DNA from: Hygrophila difformis
Taxonomy: Eukaryota; Streptophyta; Magnoliopsida; Lamiales; Acanthaceae
DNA: 64,000 nucleotides
Direction: 5' to 3'
Assembly (NCBI GenBank): GCA_030278955.1
Contig: JAOANR010000015.1
Span: forward strand, 20,679,073 to 20,743,072
The position numbers were made by a program, and so were the translations under genes. The notes below the pieces were generated by a model. It made no database searches. It saw only the letters and a program-made list of their open reading frames with translations, and had not been told where the DNA came from. Shown here in pieces: positions 33,095-45,421 of this stretch (position 1 is the first letter of the stretch; every line of letters begins with the position of its first letter).

Positions 33095-33938
33095 CTCGGC
33101 CAAAATAGTATCAATATACAATTAAAATAAACATCTACAGCCTTTACCATTTTAGCCGATATAAGAATTCCCAAGGTAAGCAGGACAGAACGATACGCAG
33201 TGAAGGAATACGAACCGGAGAGGGACGCCAAGCGCAGAGATTCCTCAATCATACGGACCTGGGCAAGTAATAAAGAGTGAGGAGAAGCCAAGCCAGAAGA
33301 CCGACAAACGCTTGATAGATGTGGTGTGGGTGAGGGATGCTCAGAATACAAAAAAACCAAATAAACCCGCGTAGATGGAAAACAAAGAACGGAGGTTAGA
33401 ACTTAGAACCATGCTTTTTTTAATTGATTAATTCATTAACTCGGTATGCCTAGTTGTTTTATTAAGATCCATTGATATATAAAATAAATGTATAATTACT
33501 AATTAAACCCTTACGTTACGTTTGGTTGGGAGTATCTTGGATGCCCCTTGGCAATTTTCAATAAGGAATCATACATTCCTACGTTTGATTGGAGTAATCT
33601 TTTAGGAAGGAATGTCAGATTCCCAACCAAATGGGAATGTGAAGGAGATTTGATGAGAATCTGATTACTTCGTAGAAGGCAGGTAATCTAATATTACCAG
33701 GCATCTTGTATAATTGTCTTTTATACCATTTAAAATTCTAAAACCATACATCAACCAATTTTAAAACTAAACCATTTTATTATTTTACTAACCCTAGAAA
33801 ACGTATCAAGCCTCCACTTTATTATTTTGAACACTTTTTGATATATTTCATTATATACAGCTTGCACATTATATAAAATTGCAACCAACAAGTAAATTTA
33901 ACTAATTCCAAGGTAAAATTATCTTCCAAACGTAATGC

Positions 33939-36528
33939 TGTAATACCCGAGAATTTTCCAACATAAAATAAAGCAATAATTAAATAAATAAATAATAAAT
34001 AAAATAAATGCGATAAATAAATAAACAATCCAGCAAATAAATAAATAAATAAATATAAGGAAATGAGAAATGAGATTTTTACTTAAAAAGGAATTAAAGG
34101 AATTTAATTAAATGGTTAAATGGTACACCAAAACCCGACACTAATGAACTCGAGTATTCGAGTCCAAAACATCCAACTGGACTAAGAATAAAAATTAGAG
34201 AGAAAGTATGAACCCGAATATACCCCGGGGAATCGGAATTCGGAAGCATAGAGGGATAGAAACCCGAAAGGGAGGCGGAAAAGCACGACGGATCGCACGA
34301 CCCGCCCGGACCGAAGTCCAGGCGTAGACGGCGCGGTGGCCGCGCGCTGGAAGGGGTTTGCCGCGCCACGACCGCGCCAACCCACAGATTCGTTTGTTGC
34401 GTGAATCTCTCACCCGAACGCGGATTTTTCGACTTTCGGTTGAACACCTCTCGACTCCAGAGTTCTAGGTCGGCCGTGGACGCCCTAGGGACTTAGAATT
34501 CTATAAATAAGCCCCTTGGGAGCCCCGAACAAGTTTACGAAACCCTAAAGCACTCTATACGTTCGAAACCCTAATCCGGAGTCGTCGGAGGCACGAAACC
34601 AAGACGAACGCTGTGGACGAGTTCGCAACAGATCTCCATAGTCGTGGTAAGTCTCGGTTCAATCTCTATTCAATAAACGATTCGAAAACGAATCCTAATC
34701 ATCTTCTTTTTCTTTCTATACCCCCGTATCGAATCTAGATCGTAGAACCCGACGAACGGGGAGGAGAAACGGTGATCTGGAAGCCACGCCTCCGAATTGG
34801 ACATTCCCGACGTTCATAGACACTGTAAGTTAACCTTACATGGTTTTGGGAGATTTTAAAACATTCGAAACCTAAAAGATTTGACAAGAATCATAAATCT
34901 GTCTACTTTTGTTTTCTTACCGACGCAACAGAAGTGTTGAATTTTTCCGACCTTTAAAACGAACTCAAACGGAAAAACTTAAAACACGAAAAACGTTCCT
35001 AAGACTTAGATCTAGCTACTGTAAAAATTTGAGAATTTTTGGAGTTGATTTGATAGGTGAAAACCCGTTGAAACCGAACTGTTTGATTTAGATCTTGAAA
35101 TCTTGGACAGAATTTAGGATTGATCTTGATCTCGTTTTTGACATAGGATCTAGGCTGTTTTAGATCTTTGGCCGAACATGAAAGTTGTAGATAAATGTCT
35201 TAAGATGATCCCTGTCAAATTTCATTAAATTTGGAGTTGAATTGATATGGTAGAAACTGAAATCTTTGATCTGTGATGTATTGAACTCGGACAGATTTCT
35301 TGTTATGCGAAAATTAGCGATTTTGACCTACTTAAGTATCTCGGATTGAAAAAGTTAAAACATGAAAGTTGTAGATCTTGATGTTTCCGAGTCAGATGTG
35401 AAATTTTGGAATTTTTGGAATTAAATCTGATTTTAGACGAATTTTGGAGTAAACTGTGATTTACCGAAACGAAATTTTGAAATCTTGTTGAAACATGGAA
35501 TTAACCTTTAGGGTTGAAACGAATTGAGATATTGTTTCTAAATGAACACAATGGAAGTCAGATTTTTAAAAACTAAATCCCCTTACAAACTTGATAAATT
35601 AAAATTAGGGGTGAGTGCTCTGCAGGGTGCCCCCTAACGATTCACTTCGTGCCGTAATGGACGATGGTGACCCCGCGCGCTATACTTGAAATGTGATATT
35701 GCCAAAACGGCGAAACTTAGAGCCTACACTCTCGTGAATATCCGTATGGGTTTCCCGAGGCTCCGGAGTGGTACTGGGTATGGCTGATACGGCTGCGGCC
35801 GCCGGGCTACCGGCTAAACTTGTTGACATCGCGATCTTTATCGTGAAACTTGAGATACCAAATCGGGAATGTAATGGGGATTCTAAATTAAATTAAACTA
35901 GATTAAATTATAGTGTTGTCCAATTAAATTATTTAAATGTCTTATTTAAAAATTATGGCTTTTATGATTAAACCATGTGATATGTGTTATTAAATAGAGC
36001 CTGAGTTAGATTGTGCTATATGATATGGATTATATGAAATCAAATATTATGTTATTATCATGCTTTTGTTAAATTATTAAAGTATGGCTTTTAAACCCTA
36101 CGATCATGCATGTGTTAACTTACTCAGCAATTTTGCTGATCAAAACCGTTTTTATTCCTTTCTGTACAGAATATGTGGAATGAGCATGTGTGAGCACGAA
36201 TCATGCATGGGATTTTGGGAACTTTTATTTTGCTTTTAAATTTCGTACTTAGACTATATTCTGAACGGGCCTGTTTAACCCGTGTTTGGCCATGTCGGCC
36301 CTATTTAAATTTTCCGCTGCGATACTGTACTAAACTAAATATTTCCGCTGCGCTATGCTATTATTATTTTCGATTTATATTGTATGGGCTATTTTGTATG
36401 CTTTAAATATTTTAAACACTGCAATACCTAGCCTTGCATCTCTTTAGTAAGCTCGGAGAAACCGTGTCTTACTAGGGAGATGTGGCGGTGACATCCCGAC
36501 CTGGGTTACCAAAAACCGGGGTGTTACA
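33939..36528 (+). repeat. 5' LTR of copy B
   Basis: 2,590 bp, from TGTAATACCCGAG to GGGGTGTTACA. It has an AAAT-rich start, a GC-rich part at 34290-34440, a TATA box at 34502 and C/G-rich short hairpins at 35630-35850. Open frames on the minus strand inside it occur identically in the 3' LTR and are not genes. Confidence 0.97.
34502..34509 (+). promoter_or_regulatory. LTR promoter TATA box (copy B 5' LTR)
   Basis: TATAAATA in AATTCTATAAATAAGCCCC, about 560 bp into the LTR. It is repeated at 43101-43108 in the 3' LTR. Transcription would be expected to start roughly 30 bases downstream, defining the start of R. Motif and position only. Confidence 0.65.
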
Positions 36529-36531
36529 AGT

Positions 36532-36543
36532 TGGTATCAGAGC
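36532..36543 (+). other. Primer binding site, initiator tRNA-Met (copy B)
   Basis: TGGTATCAGAGC three bases after the LTR end, identical to copies A and C. Confidence 0.96.
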
Positions 36544-36807
36544 CAGGTTATTTTTAAATTATTATTGTTTTTAAACCATTACTATTTTTAAACCATTATT
36601 TAAACCACTATTATTTTTAAACTATTATTTCTAAACCATTATTATTTTTAAACTATTATTAATATTTTGACTATTATTTTAAATTTTAAATTTTTTTTTT
36701 ATTTCCATGGAGAAATTTTATTTTAAAACCCATGGGAAAAATATATGGGTATTAAATTATTATTGGGGGGAAATATCATTTGCATATGCATGTTGCATCT
36801 CTGCTAT

Positions 36808-36949
36808 GAACTTAGCATCTTGGCGAAACTTGAACTTAGAATCTTGGCGAAACTTGAACTTAGAATCTTTGCGAAACTTGAACTTAGCATCTTGGCGAAA
36901 CTTGAACTTAGAATCTTGGAAACTCGAACCTAGAATCTTGGCGAATATT
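36808..36949 (+). repeat. 24-bp leader minisatellite, six units (copy B)
   Basis: Units start at 36808, 36832, 36856, 36880, 36904 (two bases shorter) and 36926, each GAACTTAGMATCTTGGCGAA plus ACTT. Copy A has four units. The leader before it (36544-36800) is low-complexity TTTTTAAACCATTATT-type sequence. An open frame through the repeat exists only in copy B and is not taken as coding. Confidence 0.88.
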
Positions 36950-36974
36950 AACCTAGATCTCTTGCTTGCGCTAG

Positions 36975-37310
36975 ATGGCTAGTCAAGACATGATGCAGTT
37001 GATGGTCAGGATGATGAGCGTTCATCTCGATTCCCACCAAACCCTAGAGCAGATGAAGTACCGTATGGCTCAACTGGAGGCCAACTTACATCACATGGGG
37101 AACTTGAGAGAGGCGGATCATCACCGCATAAACCAACTCGAGCGCCAAGTCCAAACCCTCACTACACAAAACTTAATACTAAAGGAATACATCGATGCCC
37201 ACGGGCAAGACTTAAACACTATCTTTGATGACCTACTACCGCCGAGTTCGGAGGAGGAAGATCCGGAGGAAGATCCTGCTACCCCGCCGAGAGACGCCAT
37301 GAGGCACTAG
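36975..37310 (+). CDS. Small coiled-coil ORF upstream of gag (copy B)
   Basis: 111 codons, ATG to TAG, 267 nt before the gag ATG. Predicted helical and coiled coil over residues about 5-85 (LDSHQTLEQMKYRMAQLEAN, INQLERQVQTLTTQNLILKE), with an acidic proline-rich tail (SSEEEDPEEDPATPP). No membrane segment, zinc finger or catalytic motif. The ATG has G at +4 but no purine at -3. Conserved with copy A (about 92% identical) and recognisably with copy C. Extra ORFs before gag are known in Ogre/Tat elements but are not a standard part of Tekay elements as far as I know. Function unknown. Confidence 0.8.
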   Translation: MASQDMMQLMVRMMSVHLDSHQTLEQMKYRMAQLEANLHHMGNLREADHHRINQLERQVQTLTTQNLILKEYIDAHGQDLNTIFDDLLPPSSEEEDPEEDPATPPRDAMRH

Positions 37311-37577
37311 GGATTCTATTGTTAGACACCGTTTTGCTAGAAAAATATTTCTACTTTTGTACTAAAATTTCTTATGAGAAAATAAAATGCCGATTTATTT
37401 TTTTTAAATCAAAACAAAACAAAACAAAACAAAATAAAATGAAACCCCAAAACAGACGATGCTTCTTAACTCGAACAAAGCACCACGTGCTAAATTACTA
37501 CACACATATACATTCATAGAAATCACTTAGACTATATGCTAAATTTATCAGTCCTAAACTATCCTATTTGTACCAGA

Positions 37578-40500
37578 ATGGCACCCAGAGGAAGAGGAAG
37601 AGGCAGAGCCCAACCTGCTCCCCAAACCACCACTGAAACACCTACTGAAACACCACCAAACGTCACCGAACCAAACCAACCTGATGAGGAACAGCCCCAA
37701 GGTGCGCAGGACGCCCCCGCACCGAACAATGTGGGCGATCGTCTTAGGACGATAGAGGAAGTGTTGATTGCGCTCGGAAACGCGCAAGTCAACCAGGGTC
37801 AAGCTGCGGCGGTACCTCCGCCCCAAGCTCGCCCTAACTACCTGGCGATGGTGAATCCCTACCAGCCGCCCCACTATGCTGGTGAGGAGGATCCAGCTAA
37901 ACTGGAGGAATGGATCCGGACTTTTGACAAGCTGCTGGGAGCGGTCAAATGTCCGGAAGGAGAGAGGGTACATGTCGCTTCATACTACTTGGGAGGCGAA
38001 GCTGATGACTGGTGGCAAGCAACGCAAGCCAAACTAACTGAAGATGACGAGCCTTACTCGTGGATGGAGATGATGGAACTACTCAGGGATCGATTCTATC
38101 CCTTGAGTACCAAAGCTGCCATGTACGAAGAATTCCTGTCGCTGAAGCAAGGAAGCCAAACGGTGCAGGAATACTACACCCGCTTCAAGGAGCTGGTGAG
38201 GTTCGCACCAAGACTAGTACCTACTGATGCGGAAAAGGCGCAGAAATTCGAGATGGGACTGAACCTGTCTGTGCGCGAAGTGATCGCGGGAGTACACTAC
38301 CCCGATTTGCAAGCCGTATACGATCGCGCTGTAGCGGTAGCACGCGTGCAGCAGCTGAAAAGAAGGGTGAGTGGGGAGTCCAGCAGGGGTCCTCAAGACA
38401 AGAGAAGCCGAGACTCGAGAAACGATAACAACACTGGAAGGAACGAGCAGCGTAGAGGGTCGAATAGGCCCCAACAAAACAACACGGGAAGGAGGTTCAA
38501 TCAAGAAGATCCGGTACCGCCTTGCCCGCGATGTGGACGACCACATCTGGCAAGGGGATGCCCGCAACAAGGCGCTTGTTACCGATGCGGTCGAATGGGT
38601 CACGTTCGACGGGAATGTCGAACTAGGCTCGAGAACATAACGAAGAGGGACGATTTGGTCGCGGGGCAAGAGCAGCCTCAAAACCAAAACGGGCGAAATG
38701 GGAATAACCAAGGGTACAGACCCCCTCAAAATAGGCCGCAAAACCAGAACCAGAACCAACGACCTCCGCCCCCGCAGAATCAAAACCAACAGCAAAATCA
38801 GCAGCCAAATGGGAATCAGCAGGGCAATCAGGGACGCCCTGTGGGGAGGCTCAATGTGGTAAACCAAGCGGACGTGCCTGCGCAAGGAGAAGTGATGGCA
38901 GGTACATTTCATGTTTTGAATACACCCCTTAGAATTTTATTTGATTCCGGAGCTAGTTGCTCAATTATTGCATCAAGGATAGTGCCTGAGTTAGATCTAC
39001 CTAAGTGCGAGAGAATTAGCTTAGGAATTCAATTGCCTTCCGGAGAAGTAGTGTCTTGCTCTAAACGATATAACGGAATTCCTATAGTAATAAAGAACGT
39101 AGAATTCTTCGCGAACTTGGTAGAATTTAACTTAAGAGACTTTGACATCATACTGGGGATGGATTGGCTATCCCAGTATAAAGCAGTGATCGAATGCCAA
39201 AAGCAAAAGATCACCTTGTCAAAAAGTAGGGGAAAGAGAGTGATCTTTTACTTTCAGCCCCCTAAGAAAAGTAACAAAATCGTTAGTGCACTTAAACTAA
39301 GTAACTTGATGCGTAAAGGGTATGAACTCTATGCGTGCTATGTGCACAACCTTGAGGCGGAAGAGAACAAGGTTGATAGCATACCAGTGGTGAGAGAATA
39401 CCCGGACGTGTTCCCTGAAGACGTTCCGGGCATGCCACCTGAGAGAGATCTTGAATTTACGATAGATCTCATTCCGGGGACAGAGCCTGTCTCGAAAGCT
39501 CCGTACCGGATGGCACCACTGGAAATGAAGGAGTTAAAGGAACAACTCGAGGAGCTATTGGGAAAAGGTTACATAAGACCGAGTACGTCCCCTTGGGGAG
39601 CACCGGTTTTATTTGTCAAGAAGAAAGACGGAGGATTACGTCTTTGCATAGATTACCGAGGACTAAACCAAGTGACTATTAAGAATAAATACCCCCTACC
39701 GAGAATAGAGGATCTATTTGATCAACTGAAGGGAGCTTCAGTATTCTCGAAGATCGATTTGCGATCTGGGTATCATCAATTGAGGATTGCCGAGAAGGAC
39801 ATTCCAAAGACGGCGTTTCGAACACGATATGGCCATTACGAGTTCACAGTGTTATCCTTCGGGCTAACAAATGCTCCGGCCATGTTCATGAATCTCATGA
39901 ACAACGTGTTCCGAGAATTGTTAGATCAGTGCGTCGTAGTGTTCATCGACGACATCCTGATCTACTCGAAGAGCGAGGAGGAGCATGCGAAGCACTTACA
40001 TCAAGTGTTGGAGATCCTGCGAAGAAATCAGCTATACGGTAAGCTGTCGAAATGTGACTTCTGGCTGAAAGAAGTGGCATTTCTCGGACACATAGTATCC
40101 GCCGATGGAGTATCAGTGGATCCGGCAAAAGTTTCTGCCGTGACTGAATGGGCAACTCCGAAAAGTCCAACGGAAATAAGGAGTTTCCTTGGATTAGCCG
40201 GATATTATAGACGATTCGTGAAGGACTTTTCAAGGATTGCACGTCCTTTGACCCAGCTACTTAAGAAAGGAGCAAAATACGAGTGGACCGAAGCATGTGA
40301 GACATCGTTTCAAGAGCTAAAGAAACGACTCACAACCACACCCGTATTAACATTACCATCAGAGAATGGTGACTTCGAAGTATATAGCGATGCTTCGAAG
40401 GAAGGTTTAGGTTGTGTTTTGATGCAAGACTCGAGAGTCGTAGCCTATGCATCACGCCAACTAAAACCTCATGAGGAAAATTATCCGACACATGACCTGG

Positions 40501-42308
40501 AGTTGGCAGCGGTCGTTTTCGCTCTAAAGATATGGAGACATTATCTTTATGGGCGGAAGTGTCGAATGTTCACCGACCACAAGAGCTTGAAGTATATATT
40601 CACTCAGAAGGAGTTGAATTTGAGACAGCGAAGGTGGTTGGAACTTATCAAAGACTACGATTTAGAGATAGCGTACCACGAGGGGAAGGCGAATGTGGTA
40701 GCCGATGCCCTAAGTCGGAAAACCCAACACGTGACGAACTCGTTGGTAATTCCGCCGGCATTGTACATGGATTTGGCAAGATTGGAGTTAGAACTTGTGC
40801 ATCCTGGCACAGTGAGAGAAACGGTCAATGCCATGGTCGTAGAAACTCCAATATTGGACGAGATTCGACTCGCTCAACCGGGCGATCCGAAACTCGAGAA
40901 GATAAAAGGGTATGTTGCCGAAGGAAAGGCAATAGGATTTGCTGTCCACGAGGATGGAAGCATCCGTTTCAAAGGTAGATGGTGTGTGCCTCTTAAATGT
41001 GCCGAATTGAAGCAAAGGTTGATGGAGGAAGGGCACAACACGCCATATTCCGTACATCCCGGAGGTGACAAGCTATACAAAGATCTGAAGAAGATCTATT
41101 GGTGGCCGGGAATGAAGAAGGAAGTGGCAAATTTCGTGGCGAGATGTCTCACCTGCCAAAAGGTTAAGGCAGTGCGACATAAACCCTTAGGATTGATGCA
41201 ACCACTAGAGATTCCAAGTTGGAAGTGGGATAGCATCTCAATGGACTTTGTCTCGGGATTACCCCGATCACCTAAAGGCATGAACAAGATTTGGGTGATT
41301 GTGGATAGGCTAACGAAGACAGCCATATTCATCCCAATGAAAGACACGTGGACTATGGACCAATTGGCCCGAGCCTACATTGATAATGTGGTACGGCGAC
41401 ATGGAGTACCACATGATATCATTTCCGATAGAGACAGTAGATTTGTCTCTCATTTCTGGACGGAGTTACAAAAAGCTCTCGGTACTCAAATCAAGATGAG
41501 CACCGCATTCCACCCGATGACGGATGGACAAACTGAGAGAACAATCCAAACACTAGAAGACATGCTGAGAGCATGCGTGTTGGAATTCAAAGGGAATTGG
41601 GAATCTCATTTACCCTTGATTGAGTTTTCCTATAATAATAGTTACCATGCGAGTATCGGCATGGCACCTTTCGAGGCATTGTATGGACGAAAGTGCCGAA
41701 GCCCTTTGAGCTGGGAAGAAAACGATAAGTCCGTGGTAGTGGGACCACAACTTATCGAAGACATGGCTCAACAAATCAAAGTGATCCAAGGGAAGATGAA
41801 AGCCGCTCAAGACCGTCAAAAGAGTTATGCCGACGTGAGACGACGAGACCTAGAATTTCAAGTGGGAGATAGGGTCAGGCTAAAGATATCACCCATGAAG
41901 GGGGTGATGCGCTTTGGCAAACGAGGGAAGTTAAGTCCTCGATACATAGGACCTTACGAGATTCTAGAACGAGTCGGAACTCTAGCCTACCGATTGGCTT
42001 TACCGCCACACTTAGATCGAGTTCACAATGTCTTCCATGTCTCACAACTAAAGAAGTATGTGCCGGACCCGACACATGTACTTCAACCGGAGATAATTGA
42101 GCTCGATGAAGATTTGACTTACGAAGAAGTCCCAGTGCGTATTCTCGATACTAAGGAACGAGTAACGAGGAACAAGACCATCAAAATGATCAAGGTTCTT
42201 TGGTCAAACCACGAAAGTGAGACGGCAACTTGGGAAGTAGAATCCGACATGAGGGAACGATACCCGACATTGTTCCAAACCGATACCGACACAGTTATGG
42301 GGACATAA
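37578..42308 (+). CDS. Intact gag-pol polyprotein of copy B
   Basis: 1,576 codons from [12 protein letters not shown]; the frame is open 14 codons further upstream, but the ATG at 37578 is the one conserved with copy A. Approximate residues from the upstream start at 37536: gag core 115-275; two zinc knuckles 330-361 ([27 protein letters not shown]); protease with FDSGAS at 469-474; reverse transcriptase 677-830 with FIDD near 803; RNase H 940-1065 ([28 protein letters not shown]); integrase zinc head 1165-1210, DDE core with D in MDFVSG, D in ISDRDS and E in DGQTERTIQ; chromodomain about 1528-1580 ([20 protein letters not shown]), which in chromoviruses steers integration to particular chromatin. 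All catalytic residues I can identify are present. Confidence 0.97.
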   Translation: MAPRGRGRGRAQPAPQTTTETPTETPPNVTEPNQPDEEQPQGAQDAPAPNNVGDRLRTIEEVLIALGNAQVNQGQAAAVPPPQARPNYLAMVNPYQPPHYAGEEDPAKLEEWIRTFDKLLGAVKCPEGERVHVASYYLGGEADDWWQATQAKLTEDDEPYSWMEMMELLRDRFYPLSTKAAMYEEFLSLKQGSQTVQEYYTRFKELVRFAPRLVPTDAEKAQKFEMGLNLSVREVIAGVHYPDLQAVYDRAVAVARVQQLKRRVSGESSRGPQDKRSRDSRNDNNTGRNEQRRGSNRPQQNNTGRRFNQEDPVPPCPRCGRPHLARGCPQQGACYRCGRMGHVRRECRTRLENITKRDDLVAGQEQPQNQNGRNGNNQGYRPPQNRPQNQNQNQRPPPPQNQNQQQNQQPNGNQQGNQGRPVGRLNVVNQADVPAQGEVMAGTFHVLNTPLRILFDSGASCSIIASRIVPELDLPKCERISLGIQLPSGEVVSCSKRYNGIPIVIKNVEFFANLVEFNLRDFDIILGMDWLSQYKAVIECQKQKITLSKSRGKRVIFYFQPPKKSNKIVSALKLSNLMRKGYELYACYVHNLEAEENKVDSIPVVREYPDVFPEDVPGMPPERDLEFTIDLIPGTEPVSKAPYRMAPLEMKELKEQLEELLGKGYIRPSTSPWGAPVLFVKKKDGGLRLCIDYRGLNQVTIKNKYPLPRIEDLFDQLKGASVFSKIDLRSGYHQLRIAEKDIPKTAFRTRYGHYEFTVLSFGLTNAPAMFMNLMNNVFRELLDQCVVVFIDDILIYSKSEEEHAKHLHQVLEILRRNQLYGKLSKCDFWLKEVAFLGHIVSADGVSVDPAKVSAVTEWATPKSPTEIRSFLGLAGYYRRFVKDFSRIARPLTQLLKKGAKYEWTEACETSFQELKKRLTTTPVLTLPSENGDFEVYSDASKEGLGCVLMQDSRVVAYASRQLKPHEENYPTHDLELAAVVFALKIWRHYLYGRKCRMFTDHKSLKYIFTQKELNLRQRRWLELIKDYDLEIAYHEGKANVVADALSRKTQHVTNSLVIPPALYMDLARLELELVHPGTVRETVNAMVVETPILDEIRLAQPGDPKLEKIKGYVAEGKAIGFAVHEDGSIRFKGRWCVPLKCAELKQRLMEEGHNTPYSVHPGGDKLYKDLKKIYWWPGMKKEVANFVARCLTCQKVKAVRHKPLGLMQPLEIPSWKWDSISMDFVSGLPRSPKGMNKIWVIVDRLTKTAIFIPMKDTWTMDQLARAYIDNVVRRHGVPHDIISDRDSRFVSHFWTELQKALGTQIKMSTAFHPMTDGQTERTIQTLEDMLRACVLEFKGNWESHLPLIEFSYNNSYHASIGMAPFEALYGRKCRSPLSWEENDKSVVVGPQLIEDMAQQIKVIQGKMKAAQDRQKSYADVRRRDLEFQVGDRVRLKISPMKGVMRFGKRGKLSPRYIGPYEILERVGTLAYRLALPPHLDRVHNVFHVSQLKKYVPDPTHVLQPEIIELDEDLTYEEVPVRILDTKERVTRNKTIKMIKVLWSNHESETATWEVESDMRERYPTLFQTDTDTVMGT

Positions 42309-42537
42309 CTGCAATCTTAAGGGGGAGAGGATGTCATACCCCCTAATTTTTCGGGCAATCTTGTAAACTTTTGAACTACGTTATGGCTTGATCCCTTTAC
42401 CGGGTACGTAGGCAGCTTAGAAGTTTTAATTCTAAGTTCAGTCACAACATAATAAAACAAACACAAGACCTTAGCACGAGACGAGAAAGGCCGAAACACA
42501 ACTTCGAGGACGAAGTTGATTCTTAAGGAGGGTAGAC
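42309..42537 (+). other. 3' untranslated region with two polypurine tracts (copy B)
   Basis: TTAAGGGGGAGAGGA (42317-42331) is followed by TGTCATACCCCC, which looks like an old LTR start. The functional tract TTAAGGAGGGTAGAC (42523-42537) directly precedes the 3' LTR. Between them lies sequence similar to the start of the copy C LTR (TTTTGAACTACG to AAGTTCAGTCAC) and the motif CTTCGAGGACGAAG. Confidence 0.8.
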
Positions 42538-45128
42538 TGTAATACCCGAGAATTTTCCAACATAAAATAAAGCAATAATTAAATAAATAAATAATAAATA
42601 AAATAAATGCGATAAATAAATAAACAATCCAGCAAATAAATAAATAAATAAATATAAGGAAATGAGAAATGAGATTTTTACTTAAAAAGGAATTAAAGGA
42701 ATTTAATTAAATGGTTAAATGGTACACCAAAACCCGACACTAATGAACTCGAGTATTCGAGTCCAAAACATCCAACTGGACTAAGAATAAAAATTAGAGA
42801 GAAAGTATGAACCCGAATATACCCCGGGGAATCGGAATTCGGAAGCATAGAGGGATAGAAACCCGAAAGGGAGGCGGAAAAGCACGACGGATCGCACGAC
42901 CCGCCCGGACCGAAGTCCAGGCGTAGACGGCGCGGTGGCCGCGCGCTGGAAGGGGTTTGCCGCGCCACGACCGCGCCAACCCACAGATTCGTTTGTTGCG
43001 TGAATCTCTCACCCGAACGCGGATTTTTCGACTTTCGGTTGAACACCTCTCGACTCCAGAGTTCTAGGTCGGCCGTGGACGCCCTAGGGACTTAGAATTC
43101 TATAAATAAGCCCCTTGGGAGCCCCGAACAAGTTTACGAAACCCTAAAGCACTCTATACGTTCGAAACCCTAATCCGGAGTCGTCGGAGGCACGAAACCA
43201 AGACGAACGCTGTGGACGAGTTCGCAACAGATCTCCATAGTCGTGGTAAGTCTCGGTTCAATCTCTATTCAATAAACGATTCGAAAACGAATCCTAATCA
43301 TCTTCTTTTTCTTTCTATACCCCCGTATCGAATCTAGATCGTAGAACCCGACGAACGGGGAGGAGAAACGGTGATCTGGAAGCCACGCCTCCGAATTGGA
43401 CATTCCCGACGTTCATAGACACTGTAAGTTAACCTTACATGGTTTTGGGAGATTTTAAAACATTCGAAACCTAAAAGATTTGACAAGAATCATAAATCTG
43501 TCTACTTTTGTTTTCTTACCGACGCAACAGAAGTGTTGAATTTTTCCGACCTTTAAAACGAACTCAAACGGAAAAACTTAAAACACGAAAAAACGTTCCT
43601 AAGACTTAGATCTAGCTACTGTAAAAATTTGAGAATTTTTGGAGTTGATTTGATAGGTGAAAACCCGTTGAAACCGAACTGTTTGATTTAGATCTTGAAA
43701 TCTTGGACAGAATTTAGGATTGATCTTGATCTCGTTTTTGACATAGGATCTAGGCTGTTTTAGATCTTTGGCCGAACATGAAAGTTGTAGATAAATGTCT
43801 TAAGATGATCCCTGTCAAATTTCATTAAATTTGGAGTTGAATTGATATGGTAGAAACTGAAATCTTTGATCTGTGATGTATTGAACTCGGACAGATTTCT
43901 TGTTATGCGAAAATTAGCGATTTTGACCTACTTAGGTATCTCGGATTGAAAAAGTTAAAACATGAAAGTTGTAGATCTTGATGTTTCCGAGTCAGATGTG
44001 AAATTTTGGAATTTTTGGAATTAAATCTGATTTTAGACGAATTTTGGAGTAAACTGTGATTTACCGAAACGAAATTTTGAAATCTTGTTGAAACATGGAA
44101 TTAACCTTTAGGGTTGAAACGAATTGAGATATTGTTTCTAAATGAACACAATGGAAGTCAGATTTTTAAAAACTAAATCCCCTTACAAACTTGATAAATT
44201 AAAATTAGGGGTGAGTGCTCTGCAGGGTGCCCCCTAACGATTCACTTCGTGCCGTAATGGACGATGGTGACCCCGCGCGCTATACTTGAAATGTGATATT
44301 GCCAAAACGGCGAAACTTAGAGCCTACACTCTCGTGAATATCCGTATGGGTTTCCCGAGGCTCCGGAGTGGTACTGGGTATGGCTGATACGGCTGCGGCC
44401 GCCGGGCTACCGGCTAAACTTGTTGACATCGCGATCTTTATCGTGAAACTTGAGATACCAAATCGGGAATGTAATGGGGATTCTAAATTAAATTAAACTA
44501 GATTAAATTATAGTGTTGTCCAATTAAATTATTTAAATGTCTTATTTAAAAATTATGGCTTTTATGATTAAACCATGTGATATGTGTTATTAAATAGAGC
44601 CTGAGTTAGATTGTGCTATATGATATGGATTATATGAAATCAAATATTATGTTATTATCATGCTTTTGTTAAATTATTAAAGTATGGCTTTTAAACCCTA
44701 CGATCATGCATGTGTTAACTTACTCAGCAATTTTGCTGATCAAAACCGTTTTTATTCCTTTCTGTACAGAATATGTGGAATGAGCATGTGTGAGCACGAA
44801 TCATGCATGGGATTTTGGGAACTTTTATTTTGCTTTTAAATTTCGTACTTAGACTATATTCTGAACGGGCCTGTTTAACCCGTGTTTGGCCATGTCGGCC
44901 CTATTTAAATTTTCCGCTGCGATACTGTACTAAACTAAATATTTCCGCTGCGCTATGCTATTATTATTTTCGATTTATATTGTATGGGCTATTTTGTATG
45001 CTTTAAATATTTTAAACACTGCAATACCTAGCCTTGCATCTCTTTAGTAAGCTCGGAGAAACCGTGTCTTACTAGGGAGATGTGGCGGTGACATCCCGAC
45101 CTGGGTTACCAAAAACCGGGGTGTTACA
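42538..45128 (+). repeat. 3' LTR of copy B
   Basis: 2,591 bp, practically identical to the 5' LTR, ending GGGGTGTTACA before the AATGC duplication. Its TATA box at 43101 could drive transcription into the right flank. Confidence 0.97.
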
Positions 45129-45421
45129 AATGCAATATATGATAATTTACGAAATGCAAATTTATATAGGATGAAGAGGGATCTTATTATAAATGAGCTG
45201 CATATTAATTTGAACAAGAAATAGGCTTCATGGGAACTGTTAAGTAATAATTTTGAATTAAGGGCTTTATGGTCTATTCATGTCATGTAGGAATCCGAGA
45301 TTTCTAATCCAACCAAACGCGGTAATCTTAAGATACCAAAAAATAAGATTCACAGCAATCTGAGATTCAGAAGAATCACATTCTCACTGGTAATCCAAGA
45401 TCTCTCTAACCAAATGCATCG

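Larger units (their letters stand above)
30925..33415 (-). mobile_element. Helitron-like element with captured exon fragments
   Basis: Left boundary: read on the minus strand, a short hairpin (GCGC-atc-GCGC, 30941-30951) is followed by GGGCAAAAAATA and CTAG then T, the canonical Helitron 3' end inserted between A and T. The right (5', TC) end was not found and may be truncated; 33415 is an estimate. There is no Rep/helicase coding. The interior holds fragments of at least two host genes in the same orientation as the element and a hAT insertion. The part 31555-32140 is repeated in plus orientation at 58010-58400. Confidence 0.6.
33939..45128 (+). mobile_element. Tekay-type Ty3/gypsy chromovirus, copy B (complete)
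   Basis: 11,190 bp bounded by the 5-bp duplication AATGC (33934-33938 and 45129-45133). All parts are present: two LTRs of about 2.59 kb, primer site, leader, upstream ORF, uninterrupted gag-pol with chromodomain, polypurine tract. By eye the LTRs differ by one A/G substitution (35335 against 43935) and one A in a homopolymer (near 34990 against 43590), so the insertion is recent. It is a credible autonomous and possibly still mobile copy, though sequence alone does not show activity. Confidence 0.97.
33514..45421. mobile_element. Harbinger-like element split by Tekay copy B
   Basis: Ends CGTTACGTTTGGTTGGGAG and, from the other side, CGATGCATTTGGTTAGAGAG, followed inward on both sides by ATCTTGGAT. 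TTA flanks both ends (33511-33513 and 45422-45424), the target duplication of PIF/Harbinger elements. Without the 11.2-kb retrotransposon the element would be about 713 bp, in the MITE range and without coding capacity. Confidence 0.7.

Noticed and set aside
34094..34447. Minus-strand ORF of 117 codons, repeated at 42693-43046
   Set aside because: It lies in the LTR and occurs twice only because the LTRs are duplicates; composition is arginine/serine-rich shadow sequence with no known domain.
36707..36982. 91-codon frame with an eight-residue repeat through the leader minisatellite of copy B
   Set aside because: The 24-bp unit keeps any frame open; copy A has stops in the same region, so it is not conserved coding.
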